Assembly (NCBI RefSeq): GCF_003046295.1
Contig: NZ_PZZN01000002.1
Location: 62,001 to 126,000 of the forward strand
Direction of reading: 5' to 3'
Length of the DNA stretch: 64,000 bases
From: Sphingomonas aerolata
GTDB lineage: Bacteria; Pseudomonadota; Alphaproteobacteria; Sphingomonadales; Sphingomonadaceae
Shown: one piece after another, positions 10,364-19,209 of the stretch
Position numbering within the stretch: the first letter of the stretch is position 1
How the letters are laid out: each line of letters opens with the position of its first letter
Notes under the pieces: model-generated
What the model was told of the DNA's origin: nothing
Databases searched by the model: none
What the model saw: the letters and a program-made list of their open reading frames with translations, nothing else
Position numbers and translations under genes: made by a program

Positions 10364-11752
10364 ATGACCGCGTCGACATTATCAGATGGGCCAATTCGTG
10401 TGCCCGCGGCGGTGAAGGGATCGCTTTCAAGGCGGATGATCCTGATCGCAGCGGTGTGGATTGGCCTCTTGTTGAGCGGCGGCGGGTATGCGCTCGACCG
10501 GGTCCTGGCCCAGGCGGTGACGCGCAACTTCGATGACCAGCTTGAATACGTCCTACGTTCGTTGCTCAATTCTTCGGAAATCGGGCCCGACGGCGAGGTG
10601 CTATTCTCGCGCGAGGCGGTCGCCGACCAGCGGTTCCTCGAACCAGGGTCGGGCCTCTATTATCAAGTTGCGGGAAGGGGCGCCGCCGACCTGGACTACA
10701 CCTCGCGATCGCTATGGGATCGTCGGCTGGCGTTCGGATCGGCGCATGACGATCGCAATGTTCACTTTTACGACAGCACGCAGTTTCCGGATGAAAAGCT
10801 GCGGATCGTCGAGCGTGACGCGGTTATTCCGGGATCAAAGGTTCGCTGGCGGTTTCAGGTTGCGCAAAGTCGCTACGGTCTTGACGCGCAGATCACCACC
10901 CTGCGCCGTACGCTGGTTCGCAGCTTCGCGCTGCTCGCGCTCGGGCTCATCGTACTGGCTGCGCTCCAGACCTTCTACGGGCTCTGGCCGCTGCGTCGCG
11001 TACGCGAAGAGATCGGCCGGATGCGCGCGGGCCAGTCAAACCGGGTTTCCAGTGCGATGCCGATCGAGGTCGCGCCGATGGTCGAGGAACTGAACGCGCT
11101 GATCGAACATAACGAACGACAGGCCGAGGAAGCGCGACGGCATGCGGGCAATCTCGCGCATGCGCTGAAGACCCCGCTGACCGTGATCATGAACGCCGCG
11201 ACTGCGCAATCGGACGATCTGGCCGATACCGTCATTCGTGAAGCGCGGACGATGCGGCGCCAGGTCGATCATCACCTTGCCCGAGCCCGTGCGGTTGGCC
11301 GGCGCGGTTCGGCGCATAGTCGCGCCGATGTATGGCCTAGCCTCGAATCGGTCGAACGTGCGGTCGCCCGTCTGTATCGGCATGTCCGGATCGACATTAC
11401 CGGCGACAAGACGCTCAAGGTTCATGTCGAACGCCAGGACCTCGACGAGATGCTCGGAAATCTGATCGAGAACGCCGCCAAATATGGCGGTGGCAGCGTC
11501 TTCGTGACGGTCGGCGCGCAGGCCGGGTTTGTCGAGTTCCTAGTCGAAGACGACGGCGTCGGGATTCCCGAGGAACAGCGCGTCCGCATCTTCGACCGCG
11601 GGGTGCGGCTCGATACGGGCAAGCCGGGTACGGGTCTCGGGCTCGCGATCGTCCGCGACGTCGCCGAAATCTACGAGGGCACAGTCGGGCTCGAGGAGAG
11701 CGAGGACCTCGGCGGACTCATGGTCCGCCTGAGGCTGCCCGCCGCGAGCTGA
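10364..11752 (+). CDS. PhoQ-like sensor histidine kinase
   Basis: 462 residues. Two membrane segments (RMILIAAVWIGLLLSGGGYAL near residue 24, and FALLALGLIVLAALQTFYGL near 188) enclose a periplasmic domain of about 140 residues. A short linker follows, then a kinase core with H-box NLAHALKTPLTVI (phospho-acceptor His266), N-box MLGNLIENAAKYG, G1 DDGVGIP and G2 GTGLGLAIV. The HALKTPL wording is typical of PhoQ-type kinases. It starts 9 nt after the response regulator stop and is clearly its partner. Its stop codon abuts that of the convergent oxidoreductase gene with no spacer. Confidence 0.9.
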   Translation: MTASTLSDGPIRVPAAVKGSLSRRMILIAAVWIGLLLSGGGYALDRVLAQAVTRNFDDQLEYVLRSLLNSSEIGPDGEVLFSREAVADQRFLEPGSGLYYQVAGRGAADLDYTSRSLWDRRLAFGSAHDDRNVHFYDSTQFPDEKLRIVERDAVIPGSKVRWRFQVAQSRYGLDAQITTLRRTLVRSFALLALGLIVLAALQTFYGLWPLRRVREEIGRMRAGQSNRVSSAMPIEVAPMVEELNALIEHNERQAEEARRHAGNLAHALKTPLTVIMNAATAQSDDLADTVIREARTMRRQVDHHLARARAVGRRGSAHSRADVWPSLESVERAVARLYRHVRIDITGDKTLKVHVERQDLDEMLGNLIENAAKYGGGSVFVTVGAQAGFVEFLVEDDGVGIPEEQRVRIFDRGVRLDTGKPGTGLGLAIVRDVAEIYEGTVGLEESEDLGGLMVRLRLPAAS

Positions 11753-12751
11753 TCAGGCCGCGATCTTCATATCCTGCATCACGTCGGCGGTGATCGACAG
11801 GCTCCGCTTGCGGGCTTCGTGATCGTAGATCGCACTCGTCACCATCACCTCGTCGACGCCGGTACGCTCGACGAACGCGGCGATCCCGCGCGCGACCTTG
11901 GCCGGGCTGCCGACGGCCGAGCATTGCAGGACATGGTCGAGAATCTGATTGCCCTGCGCGCCGAGCGATTCGCGATAGCCCGCGACCGGCGGGGGCAACT
12001 GACGCGGATTACCGGTGCGGAGCGCGACGAACGACTGTTGCTGCGAACTGGCGAGCAGCTCGGCCTCGGCATCGGTATCGGCCGCGAAGACGTTGAAGCC
12101 CGCCATGACGTGGGGCTTTGCCAGCCGCGCGGAGGGGCGGAAATCGCGGCGATAGATAGCGAGGGCCGCATCGAGCGCATCGGGCGCGAAATGCGACGCA
12201 AAGGCATAGGGCAGGCCGAGCGCGGCGGCGAGCTGCGCGCCGAAGGTGCTGGAGCCGAGAATCCACATCTCGACATCCGCGCCCGCGCCCGGCGTCGCGA
12301 CGATCCCGGTCTGGCCGTCATTGGCGAAATAGCTCTGCAGCTCCATCACGTCCTGCGGGAAAGCGTTGGCGTCGGTTTCGAGCGTGCGGCGCATCGCGCG
12401 GGCCACCCGCTGGTCCGAACCGGGCGCGCGGCCGAGGCCGAGGTCGATCCGGCCGGGGAACAGCGCGTCGAGCGTCCCGAACTGCTCGGCGATCACCAGC
12501 GGGGCGTGGTTGGGGAGCATGATGCCGCCCGATCCGACGCGTATCGTACTGGTCGCGGCGGCGATATGCGCGATCACGACCGCCGTCGCGGCGGAGGCGA
12601 TGCCGGTCATGCCGTGATGTTCGGCAACCCAGTAACGCTGAAATCCGACACTCTCGGCATGGCGCGCGAGATCGGCCGCGTTGGCGAGCGACTGTGAAAC
12701 GGTGCCGCCTTGGACGACGGGGACGAGATCGAGCAGGGAATAGCGTGTCAT
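11753..12751 (-). CDS. LLM-class flavin-dependent oxidoreductase (luciferase-like)
   Basis: 332 residues of a TIM-barrel luciferase-like monooxygenase (PF00296), the YhbW-like single-component group. Typical segments are [58 protein letters not shown] and a C-terminal [20 protein letters not shown]. These enzymes use reduced FMN or F420 to oxidise small organic substrates; the substrate here is unknown. It has no signal peptide. The gene stands alone on the minus strand, converging on the kinase gene with abutting stops (TGA/TCA) and diverging from the HAD phosphatase across 124 nt. The start ATG at 12751 is the only family-consistent choice, though its ribosome site is weak. Confidence 0.88.
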   Translation of the reverse strand: MTRYSLLDLVPVVQGGTVSQSLANAADLARHAESVGFQRYWVAEHHGMTGIASAATAVVIAHIAAATSTIRVGSGGIMLPNHAPLVIAEQFGTLDALFPGRIDLGLGRAPGSDQRVARAMRRTLETDANAFPQDVMELQSYFANDGQTGIVATPGAGADVEMWILGSSTFGAQLAAALGLPYAFASHFAPDALDAALAIYRRDFRPSARLAKPHVMAGFNVFAADTDAEAELLASSQQQSFVALRTGNPRQLPPPVAGYRESLGAQGNQILDHVLQCSAVGSPAKVARGIAAFVERTGVDEVMVTSAIYDHEARKRSLSITADVMQDMKIAA

Positions 12752-12875
12752 GCACTGGATATAGGTACCGAGCGGTAGCTTATCCAGTGTCCGCCAAATT
12801 TGCTGCGTAGCGCTCTGCTCGATCCCACCGCGCCGGCTTGTCCCTGCGCGCCACGATGCCTAGAGGTTCGCTCCG

Positions 12876-13541
12876 ATGCTTGCCCGACTTGACCATGTCC
12901 GCAACTGGATCTTCGATCTGGACAACACGCTCTATCCGGCGAGTGCCGATCTGTTTTCGCAGGTCGACGCACGGATGACCGGGTTCATCCAGGACCTGCT
13001 CGGGCTCGAGCATGACGAGGCGCGGCGCGTGCAGAAGGGGTATTTTCACAATCACGGCACAACGCTGTCGGGGTTGATGACCGAGCATCACGTCGATCCG
13101 CACGCGTTCCTCGCGCATGTCCATGACATCGAGATGGACGTGCTGGAGCATGATGCGCCGCTGGTCGCGGCGATCGCCAAGCTGCCCGGACGCAAGCTGA
13201 TCTTCACCAACGGCGACACGCCCTATGCGCTGAAAATCCTCGACCGTCTCGGGCTTGGCGCAAGTTTCGAGGCGATCCACGACATCCATGCGATGGACCT
13301 GATGCCCAAGCCGCATGCTTCGGCCTATGCAGGCGTTTGTACCGCGTTCGACATCGACCCCGCGCAATCGCTGTTCGTCGACGACATGGTCCGCAATCTG
13401 CTGCCCGCCAAGGCGATCGGCATGACGACGGTGTGGGTCGACAACGGGTCCGAACAGTCGCCGGGCGCGGAACGCGATCATATCGATTTCACCATCCCGG
13501 TGCTCGCGCCGTGGCTGGAAACCATCCTGGAGACATCATGA
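12876..13541 (+). CDS. HAD-family pyrimidine 5'-nucleotidase-like phosphatase
   Basis: 221 residues of a haloacid-dehalogenase-type hydrolase. Motif I is IFDLDNTLY (nucleophile Asp14, Asp16), motif II IFTNGD, motif III the Lys of MPKPH and motif [10 protein letters not shown]. This matches the pyrimidine 5'-nucleotidase/Sdt1-like subfamily, which dephosphorylates nucleoside monophosphates or pyridoxal phosphate. Cytoplasmic. Its stop overlaps the dapD start (ATGA), so translation is coupled, an arrangement common in sphingomonads. No direct link to lysine biosynthesis is known. AGAGG lies nine bases upstream of the ATG. Confidence 0.87.
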   Translation: MLARLDHVRNWIFDLDNTLYPASADLFSQVDARMTGFIQDLLGLEHDEARRVQKGYFHNHGTTLSGLMTEHHVDPHAFLAHVHDIEMDVLEHDAPLVAAIAKLPGRKLIFTNGDTPYALKILDRLGLGASFEAIHDIHAMDLMPKPHASAYAGVCTAFDIDPAQSLFVDDMVRNLLPAKAIGMTTVWVDNGSEQSPGAERDHIDFTIPVLAPWLETILETS

Positions 13542-14359
13542 GCAGCCTGCAGACGATCATCGACGCCGCCTGGGACGACCGGGCAAATCTTGGTCTGGAG
13601 ACGAAGGGCGAGATCCGCGATGCGGTCGACAGCGCGCTGGCGATGCTCGATGCAGGCACCGCGCGGGTTGCGGAGCCCGCCGGTGACGGGTGGCAGGTCA
13701 ATCAGTGGCTGAAAAAGGCCGTGCTGCTGTCGTTCCGCCTCAACGACAATGTCGTGATCGACGGCGGATCGGGCGGCGCACCCGCGTTCGACAAGGTGCC
13801 GTCAAAGTTCGCGGGCTGGGGCGAGGCCGAGTTCCGCGCGGCCGGCATCCGCGTCGTTCCCGGTGCGGTTGCGCGCCGCGGCAGCTTCATCGCCAAGGGC
13901 GCGATCCTGATGCCGAGCTTCGTCAATATCGGCGCCTATGTCGGTGAGGGCACGATGGTCGACGCCTGGGCGACCGTCGGATCCTGCGCGCAGATCGGCA
14001 AGAACGTCCATCTGTCGGGCGGTGCCGGCATCGGCGGCGTGCTCGAGCCACTTCAGGCCGACCCCGTGATCATCGGCGACGGCGCATTCATCGGCGCGCG
14101 TGCCGAGGTCGCCGAGGGCGTTCGCGTCGGTGAGGGCGCGGTGCTGTCGATGGGCGTGTATCTGGGCGCGTCGACCAAGATCATCGACCGCGCGACCGGC
14201 GAAGTCTTCAAGGGTGAAGTGCCGCCTTATGCGGTGGTCGTGCCGGGTTCGATCGGCGGCGGGGAGGGCAAGCCCGCGCTCTACTGTGCCGTGATCGTCA
14301 AGCGCGTCGACGCCCAGACTCGGTCGAAGACGAGCATCAACGACCTGCTGCGCGACTAG
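13538..14359 (+). CDS. dapD: 2,3,4,5-tetrahydropyridine-2,6-dicarboxylate N-succinyltransferase DapD
   Basis: 273 residues from the ATG that overlaps the upstream stop by 4 nt; a longer open frame upstream is coding in another frame. It transfers succinyl from succinyl-CoA to tetrahydrodipicolinate in the succinylase branch of lysine/meso-diaminopimelate synthesis. The N-terminal helical domain ([15 protein letters not shown]) precedes the left-handed beta-helix made of hexapeptide repeats ([22 protein letters not shown], residues about 128 onward). The sequence then shows [21 protein letters not shown], a DapD signature, and ends at [11 protein letters not shown]. dapE is not adjacent. Recognition is strong over the full length. 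Confidence 0.96.
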   Translation: MSSLQTIIDAAWDDRANLGLETKGEIRDAVDSALAMLDAGTARVAEPAGDGWQVNQWLKKAVLLSFRLNDNVVIDGGSGGAPAFDKVPSKFAGWGEAEFRAAGIRVVPGAVARRGSFIAKGAILMPSFVNIGAYVGEGTMVDAWATVGSCAQIGKNVHLSGGAGIGGVLEPLQADPVIIGDGAFIGARAEVAEGVRVGEGAVLSMGVYLGASTKIIDRATGEVFKGEVPPYAVVVPGSIGGGEGKPALYCAVIVKRVDAQTRSKTSINDLLRD

Positions 14360-14372
14360 ACCGGTCGCGGTG

Positions 14373-15080
14373 ATGGTCGCGCAGACACTGCTCGCGATCG
14401 TCGCCGTTTACATGCTGGCGATCCTGTGGCGGGGGCGGACGTTTCGCGTTCGCCTGCCGACACGACCGGGCCGTAGCCCCGCAAGGCGGATGACGGCCTG
14501 GGCGGTCGGGTTGGCGGTGTCGTTCGGTCTGCCCGCGCTGGTCGGCCTCGTCCTGCTCGGCCAGAACCCGCTCGCGGCGGCGCAGCCTGCGGCAATCGCG
14601 CTGGTGCCGGACGACTGGCCACGCCTGCCGATCGCGCCACTGATCCTCGGCATGGCGCTCGGCACGCTCGCGAACGCGGCGATCACGCATGTCTTGTGGC
14701 GACGCGGCCGGCGCGCGTTTCAGATCGGCACCTTCCCGGACGTTTTGCCGAAGACGCGGGAGGACATTCTCCCGGCCATCGCCCTCGCGATCAGTGCCGG
14801 GATCAGCGAAGAGCTGTTCTTCCGCCTGTTCCTCCCGCTGCTGATCGCGCTGGTGTCCGGCAGCGCGCTGGCCGGGACGATCATCGCCGCCCTCTGCTTC
14901 GGCGGGGTGCATCGCTATCAGGGGTGGCGCGGCGTCGTCGCGACGACGCTGTCGGGCGTGGCGCTGTCCGTGCTCTACGGCCTGACGAACAGCGTGTGGA
15001 TGGCGATCGCGTTTCACATCGCGATCGACATCAACGCGCTGGTCGTGCGGCCGATGGCGTACGGGGCGTGGCGCGCCTAG
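14373..15080 (+). CDS. CPBP-family intramembrane metalloprotease
   Basis: About 235 residues with several membrane helices. It carries the CPBP/Rce1 (PF02517) motifs: EELFFR with Glu146, Glu147 and Arg151, then [12 protein letters not shown] with its His, and FHIAIDINA with another His and Asp/Asn. These form a metal site inside the membrane. Proteins of this family cleave CAAX-like or bacteriocin-related substrates, or act in immunity to them; the substrate here is unknown. It begins 13 nt past dapD on the same strand. A GTG immediately in front of the ATG is an alternative start. Its stop shares a CTAG with the stop of the convergent ABC permease gene. Confidence 0.85.
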   Translation: MVAQTLLAIVAVYMLAILWRGRTFRVRLPTRPGRSPARRMTAWAVGLAVSFGLPALVGLVLLGQNPLAAAQPAAIALVPDDWPRLPIAPLILGMALGTLANAAITHVLWRRGRRAFQIGTFPDVLPKTREDILPAIALAISAGISEELFFRLFLPLLIALVSGSALAGTIIAALCFGGVHRYQGWRGVVATTLSGVALSVLYGLTNSVWMAIAFHIAIDINALVVRPMAYGAWRA

Positions 15081-15853
15081 TTCTTCATCCGCCAGCCGGT
15101 CTTGAAGATCAACGCGATCACGACGAGGCAGGTGACGAGGAACGCCGCGGTCACCGCGAGGCTGATGCCGACCGCGACATCACCTTGCCCGAAGAAGCTC
15201 CAGCGAAACCCGCTGATCAGATAGACGACCGGGTTGGCCAGGCTGAGCGTGCGCCAGGGCTGGGGCAGCATGTCGATCGAGTAGAACGCGCCGCCGAGAA
15301 ACGTCAGTGGCGTGATCAGCAGCGCGGGGACGAAGTTCAGCTGTTCGAAGCCGTTCGCCCACACGCCGATGATGAAGCCGAACAGGCTGAACGCGACGGC
15401 CGTCAGGATCAGGAAGGCGAACATCGCGAACGGATGCGCGATATGCAGCGGCACGAAACAGGCGGCGGTCGCCAGGATGATCAGGCCGATGATCACCGAC
15501 TTGGTGGTCGCCGCCCCGACATAGCCGATCACCATCTCCATCGCGGACACGGGCGCGGAGAGCAGTTCGTAGATCGTGCCGGTGAATTTGGGGAAGTAGA
15601 TGCCGATCGATGCGTTCGCGATGCTCTGCGTCAGCAGCGACAGCATGATCAGGCCGGGGACGATGAAGCTGCCATAGCCGACGCCGCCGACCTCCTGCAT
15701 CCGGCTGCCGATCGCGCCGCCGAAGACGATGAAATAGAGCGACGTCGTGAGGACGGGGGTGACGAGGCTCTGCCACAGCGTGCGCAAGGCCCGCGCCATT
15801 TCAAAGCGATAGATCGCCCAGACGCCGTGCCAGTTGAGAAAGGGGGTGTTCAT
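15077..15853 (-). CDS. ABC-2 type transporter permease, YadH-like
   Basis: 258 residues, start at ATG 15853 overlapping the ATPase stop by 4 nt (ATGA). Six predicted membrane segments of the ABC-2 export permease family (PF01061): [20 protein letters not shown] leads into the first helix. Conserved pieces follow ([34 protein letters not shown], and [20 protein letters not shown] near the end). It pairs with the upstream ATPase to form a four-domain exporter resembling E. coli YadG/YadH and the NodIJ/DrrAB group. The cargo is not known; lipids, polysaccharides or drugs are all possible. The longer open frame upstream is the ATPase region in another frame. Confidence 0.9.
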   Translation of the reverse strand: MNTPFLNWHGVWAIYRFEMARALRTLWQSLVTPVLTTSLYFIVFGGAIGSRMQEVGGVGYGSFIVPGLIMLSLLTQSIANASIGIYFPKFTGTIYELLSAPVSAMEMVIGYVGAATTKSVIIGLIILATAACFVPLHIAHPFAMFAFLILTAVAFSLFGFIIGVWANGFEQLNFVPALLITPLTFLGGAFYSIDMLPQPWRTLSLANPVVYLISGFRWSFFGQGDVAVGISLAVTAAFLVTCLVVIALIFKTGWRMKN

Positions 15854-16779
15854 GCGCGCTCTCCGACGAGATCGACGAAGATGTCCTCGAGGCTCGACTT
15901 GCTGGTTTCGAGATCCTTGAAGCCGATGCCGAGTTCGGCAAGCTTGCGCAGGAGCGAGGGGATGCCGGTATGGTCCGCCTGTGCGTCGAACACATAGCGC
16001 AGGCGCTTGCCCTCGTCCTGCAGCGACACGTCCCATTCGGCAAGGTCGGGCGGGATCGCGGTCATCGGCTCCTGCAACGCCAGATCGAGCTCGCGCTTGC
16101 CCAGCTGTTTCATCAGCGATGCCTTGTCGTCGACGAGCAGCAGCTTGCCCTTGTTGATCACGCCGACGCGGTCGGCCATCTCCTCGGCCTCCTCGATATA
16201 ATGCGTGGTCAGGATGATCGTCGTGCCGCCCTCGCGCAGGCGGTGGACGAGCTTCCACATGTCGCGGCGCAGCGCGACGTCGACGCCCGCGGTGGGTTCG
16301 TCGAGGAACAGGATCTCGGGCTCGTGGCTCAACGCCTTGGCGATCAGGACACGGCGCTTCATCCCGCCCGACAATTCCATGATCTTCGCATGGCGCTTGT
16401 CCCAGAGCGACAGGTCACGCAGCACCTGTTCGATATAGGCGCTGTGGCCCGAGCGACCGAACAGGCGGCGGCTGAAGGTGACGGTGGCGAGCACCGTCTC
16501 GAACATGTCGACGTTCAGCTCCTGCGGGACCAGTCCGATGCGACTGCGGGCCTGCTTATAGTCCTGGATCGCGTCGAAGCCCGCGACGGTAATCGTTCCT
16601 GCGCTGGGCGTGACGATTCCGCAGATGATGCTGATCAGCGTGGTCTTGCCCGCCCCATTGGGCCCGAGCAGCGCGAAGATCTCGCCCTTGCGGATGTCCA
16701 GATCGACGGGGTGGAGTGCGGTGGTACCGCTTTTGTAGGTCTTCGTGACGCCCGCAACGGACAGGATCGGTTCGGTCAT
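15850..16779 (-). CDS. ABC transporter ATP-binding protein, YadG-like
   Basis: 309 residues: Walker [10 protein letters not shown] (about residues 38-46), Q-loop [10 protein letters not shown], signature LSGGMKRRV, Walker [14 protein letters not shown] and the H-loop [11 protein letters not shown]. The LSGGMKRR wording and a roughly 80-residue C-terminal extension fit the CcmA/DrrA/YadG class that partners ABC-2 permeases. AAGGGG lies 6 bases before the ATG. Expressed with the downstream permease, whose start overlaps this stop. A perfect 23-bp inverted repeat lies 70 nt upstream of the start. Confidence 0.93.
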   Translation of the reverse strand: MTEPILSVAGVTKTYKSGTTALHPVDLDIRKGEIFALLGPNGAGKTTLISIICGIVTPSAGTITVAGFDAIQDYKQARSRIGLVPQELNVDMFETVLATVTFSRRLFGRSGHSAYIEQVLRDLSLWDKRHAKIMELSGGMKRRVLIAKALSHEPEILFLDEPTAGVDVALRRDMWKLVHRLREGGTTIILTTHYIEEAEEMADRVGVINKGKLLLVDDKASLMKQLGKRELDLALQEPMTAIPPDLAEWDVSLQDEGKRLRYVFDAQADHTGIPSLLRKLAELGIGFKDLETSKSSLEDIFVDLVGERA

Positions 16780-16849
16780 TGGGGCCCCTTTTAAGTGAGG
16801 GGAAGATGGGGGTGGTGGGGTGTGAAAGTAAGGCCTGACGCGACCCCAT

Positions 16850-16925
16850 CGTCATCCCCGCGGAGGCGGGGATCCATAGACTCGGACGTTCGCCAATATG
16901 GGTCCCCGCCTCCGCGGGGATGACG
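16850..16925. repeat. REP-like intergenic palindrome, perfect 23-bp arms
   Basis: Arms at 16850-16872 and 16903-16925 are exact reverse complements (outer CGTCATCCCCGCG, inner GGCGGGGA), separated by 30 nt. It lies between the DsbA-like gene and the ABC ATPase gene, both on the minus strand. The type CGTCATCC...GGATCC recurs in this window (26099, and a variant at 35947). No T-run follows, so it is better read as a repetitive extragenic palindrome than as a terminator. Confidence 0.85.
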
Positions 16926-16948
16926 AAATGGGGGTTTGCGAAGTCGGC

Positions 16949-17659
16949 TTATCCGGCGCGGGCGGCGGCGACCGCCTTTTGCAGGTCCTCGAGCGGCAGT
17001 GCGCCGGACAGGATGCGGTCGCCGACCACCCAGCTTGGCGTGCCCGTCATGCCGAGCTTGGCCGCGGTTTCCATGTTCTTGCCGATCTCGGCATCGGCGG
17101 TCTTGGTGAAGCCTGCCGGATTGATGTCGACCCCGGCCTTCGCCGCTGCCGCCGCGATCGTCGCGTCGCTGACCGGGCCGCCGGCGTAGAGCGCATCGTG
17201 AAAGGCTGCGAACTTGCCCTGTTGGGCGGCCGCGAGGCTCGCGCGGGCAGCGACGCGGCTTTCCGCGCTGAGGATCGGCAATTCGCGAAAGACGACGCGG
17301 ACCTTGGGGTCTGCGGCGATCAGCTTTGCGATCATCGGCAGGCTCGCGCGGCAATACCCGCAATTATAATCGAAATATTCGACGAGCGTGACGTCGCCCT
17401 TGGGGTTGCCCGCCCAGGCGCTGCCGAACGGCGTGACGATCGCGTCGCGGTTGGCAGCGACCGTCTTGCCCGATTCGCGGTCGCGCAGTTTCTCCATCGC
17501 TTCGGGCAGGATCTCGGGATGCGCGAGCATGTAATCGTGGACGATCGCCTCGACCTGCGCGCGCTCGACGCCACCGCCCTGGCGATCATAGCCCCACACC
17601 GCGAATCCGCCCAGGACCGCCCCGACCGCCGCGATGGCGGGCAACATCATCTTGTTCAT
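16949..17659 (-). CDS. DsbA-family thiol:disulfide oxidoreductase
   Basis: 236 residues with an N-terminal membrane anchor or signal (LPAIAAVGAVLGGFAVWG), a short helical lead (AIVHDYMLAHPEILPEAMEKL, also seen in Com1/ScsC-like proteins) and a DsbA thioredoxin domain. The active site is CGYC (Cys100, Cys103) in EYFDYNCGYC, and the cis-proline loop is GTPSW. It acts in the periplasm, oxidising or isomerising disulfides. The start overlaps the stop of the M48 metalloprotease gene by 4 nt (ATGA), so the two are translationally coupled. A protease/chaperone and a disulfide enzyme together suggest outer-membrane protein quality control, as for BepA and LptD in E. coli (inferred). Confidence 0.92.
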   Translation of the reverse strand: MNKMMLPAIAAVGAVLGGFAVWGYDRQGGGVERAQVEAIVHDYMLAHPEILPEAMEKLRDRESGKTVAANRDAIVTPFGSAWAGNPKGDVTLVEYFDYNCGYCRASLPMIAKLIAADPKVRVVFRELPILSAESRVAARASLAAAQQGKFAAFHDALYAGGPVSDATIAAAAAKAGVDINPAGFTKTADAEIGKNMETAAKLGMTGTPSWVVGDRILSGALPLEDLQKAVAAARAG

Positions 17660-19011
17660 CGGCGCCGCTTATACTGCTTGGGATTGTCGTCCATCTCGTT
17701 CTGCGCGGCCATCGCGATATCCTGCGCGCGGATCCAGTCGGGGGTGTTGGCGGGGATGTTGGCGAGCGCATATTGCGCGCTGGCCGATGCGGTCCGCATG
17801 TCGCCGCCCATGCTCGCGCGCTCGGCGGTGGCGAGCGCCGCGCGAGCCGTATCACCGGTCAGCTCGTAGACGGTGCCGAGCTGCATCCAGGCGAAAGGAT
17901 TCTGATCGTCGCGGCCGACCGCGGTGCGCAGGACCTTCGTCGCCTCGGGATAATTCGCCTTGTTCTCGGTCGCGATCAGCGCGTGGCCGAACGTCGTGGC
18001 GATCAGCGGGTTGTTGCGCGAGCCCTCGGTCGCCTCGCGCAACGGGACGAGCGACTCGACCGGCCTGCCAGCCTCGAGCAGGATCTGGCCCTTGATCTCG
18101 AGGAAATAGGGATCGTCGGGCTTCGCCTTGACCAGCGCATCCGCCTCGGCATCCGCTTTGTCGGGATAACCCGATTTATGATAGGCATAGGCCCGCGCGT
18201 AATGCGCGTAGATCGACTGGTCGCTCGGCGGATAGCTTTGCAGCGTGCGCGGCGCGGGCAGGACATAACCGGCAAGCTTTGCCTTCACGCGGCGGAAGCG
18301 TTCTTCGAGCGCAGCATCGGGCTTGTTCGCCCAGGCGGGCGACGCCTGCAGATCCGCGGTCAGCGCCGAGACGCGCTCGCCCGACAGCGGATGCGACTGC
18401 ATGAACGGGTCGATATTGGCGGTGCCGAAGCGATATTCCTGCTGCTGCAGCTTCTTGAAAAAGCTCAGCATGCCGCGGCCGGTGACGTTGGCCTCCCGCA
18501 GATATTTCGCGCCGCTCGCATCCGCGGTGGATTCCTGCGTGCGACTGAACGCCAGGTAATTGCCCATCGCGGCCTGTTGTCCGGCCGCCATGATCCCCGC
18601 GCCCGCCTCGCCGCTGCCCGCCGCCATCGCCGCCAGGCCGAGCACCATCGAGAGCAGGTACATGCCCATCGCGGGTTTGGTCCCGCGATCGGAGAGGACG
18701 ACATGACCGTCGGCGATGTGGCCGAGTTCGTGCGCGATCACGCCCTGGACTTCGTTCGCATTGTCCGCCGCCTGGAGCAGGCCCGAATGGACATAGACGG
18801 TCTGGCCGCCCGCGACGAACGCATTGATCGAATCGTCGTTGATCAGCACAACCTTGACGTCGCGCGGCGACAGGCCTGCCGCCGTGATCAGCGGGCCGGA
18901 CATTTCGGCGAACATCGTTTCGGTTTCCGCATCGCGGAGGATCGACTGCGCCTGTGCGGGTTGCGCCCAGAGCAGGAGGGTGGCGGTCAGGGCCGCGACG
19001 AAGCGCTTCAT
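17656..19011 (-). CDS. M48-family metalloprotease with C-terminal TPR region, BepA-like
   Basis: 451 residues from ATG 19011: signal peptide MKRFVAALTATLLLWAQPAQA, an M48 peptidase domain with HELGH (zinc ligands His94 and His98, catalytic Glu95), a third ligand in the ESTADASGAKYL stretch, and a C-terminal half made of TPR-like helices (YAYHKSGYPDKADAEADALV, PFAWMQLGTVYELTG). This is the architecture of BepA/YfgC, a periplasmic protease and chaperone for beta-barrel assembly. It is the first gene of a pair with the DsbA-like protein. An upstream in-frame extension has no signal peptide logic and was not used. Confidence 0.92.
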   Translation of the reverse strand: MKRFVAALTATLLLWAQPAQAQSILRDAETETMFAEMSGPLITAAGLSPRDVKVVLINDDSINAFVAGGQTVYVHSGLLQAADNANEVQGVIAHELGHIADGHVVLSDRGTKPAMGMYLLSMVLGLAAMAAGSGEAGAGIMAAGQQAAMGNYLAFSRTQESTADASGAKYLREANVTGRGMLSFFKKLQQQEYRFGTANIDPFMQSHPLSGERVSALTADLQASPAWANKPDAALEERFRRVKAKLAGYVLPAPRTLQSYPPSDQSIYAHYARAYAYHKSGYPDKADAEADALVKAKPDDPYFLEIKGQILLEAGRPVESLVPLREATEGSRNNPLIATTFGHALIATENKANYPEATKVLRTAVGRDDQNPFAWMQLGTVYELTGDTARAALATAERASMGGDMRTASASAQYALANIPANTPDWIRAQDIAMAAQNEMDDNPKQYKRRR

Positions 19012-19156
19012 ATCGCGCAGTATCGTCGATCGGCGGCGGGGGAGCAATGGCGGGGACGACGAGGTGCGCGGCGCCGACGCCCGATGGTGAGCTGCAGGAC
19101 GTAGCACGACCCAAGCGGCCGATCGCCGGAACCAATTGGTCCGAATGCGCCGAAAT

Positions 19157-19188
19157 GAAAACGGGCGCGACCTTTCGATCGCGCCCGT
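19157..19188 (-). terminator. Rho-independent terminator of rne
   Basis: On the minus strand a perfect 10-bp stem (ACGGGCGCGA / TCGCGCCCGT) with an 8-nt loop is followed by TTTTC. It starts 21 nt past the rne stop codon. The stretch 19012-19156 toward the M48 gene holds no other recognisable element. Confidence 0.8.
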
Positions 19189-19209
19189 CTCAACGGCTAT
19201 GCTCCGGCG

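Noticed and set aside
12281..12755. Long minus-strand and plus-strand open frames overlapping the LLM oxidoreductase gene
   Set aside because: High-GC frames stay open by chance; the products are Arg/Pro/Ala rich without domain logic, unlike the recognised protein.
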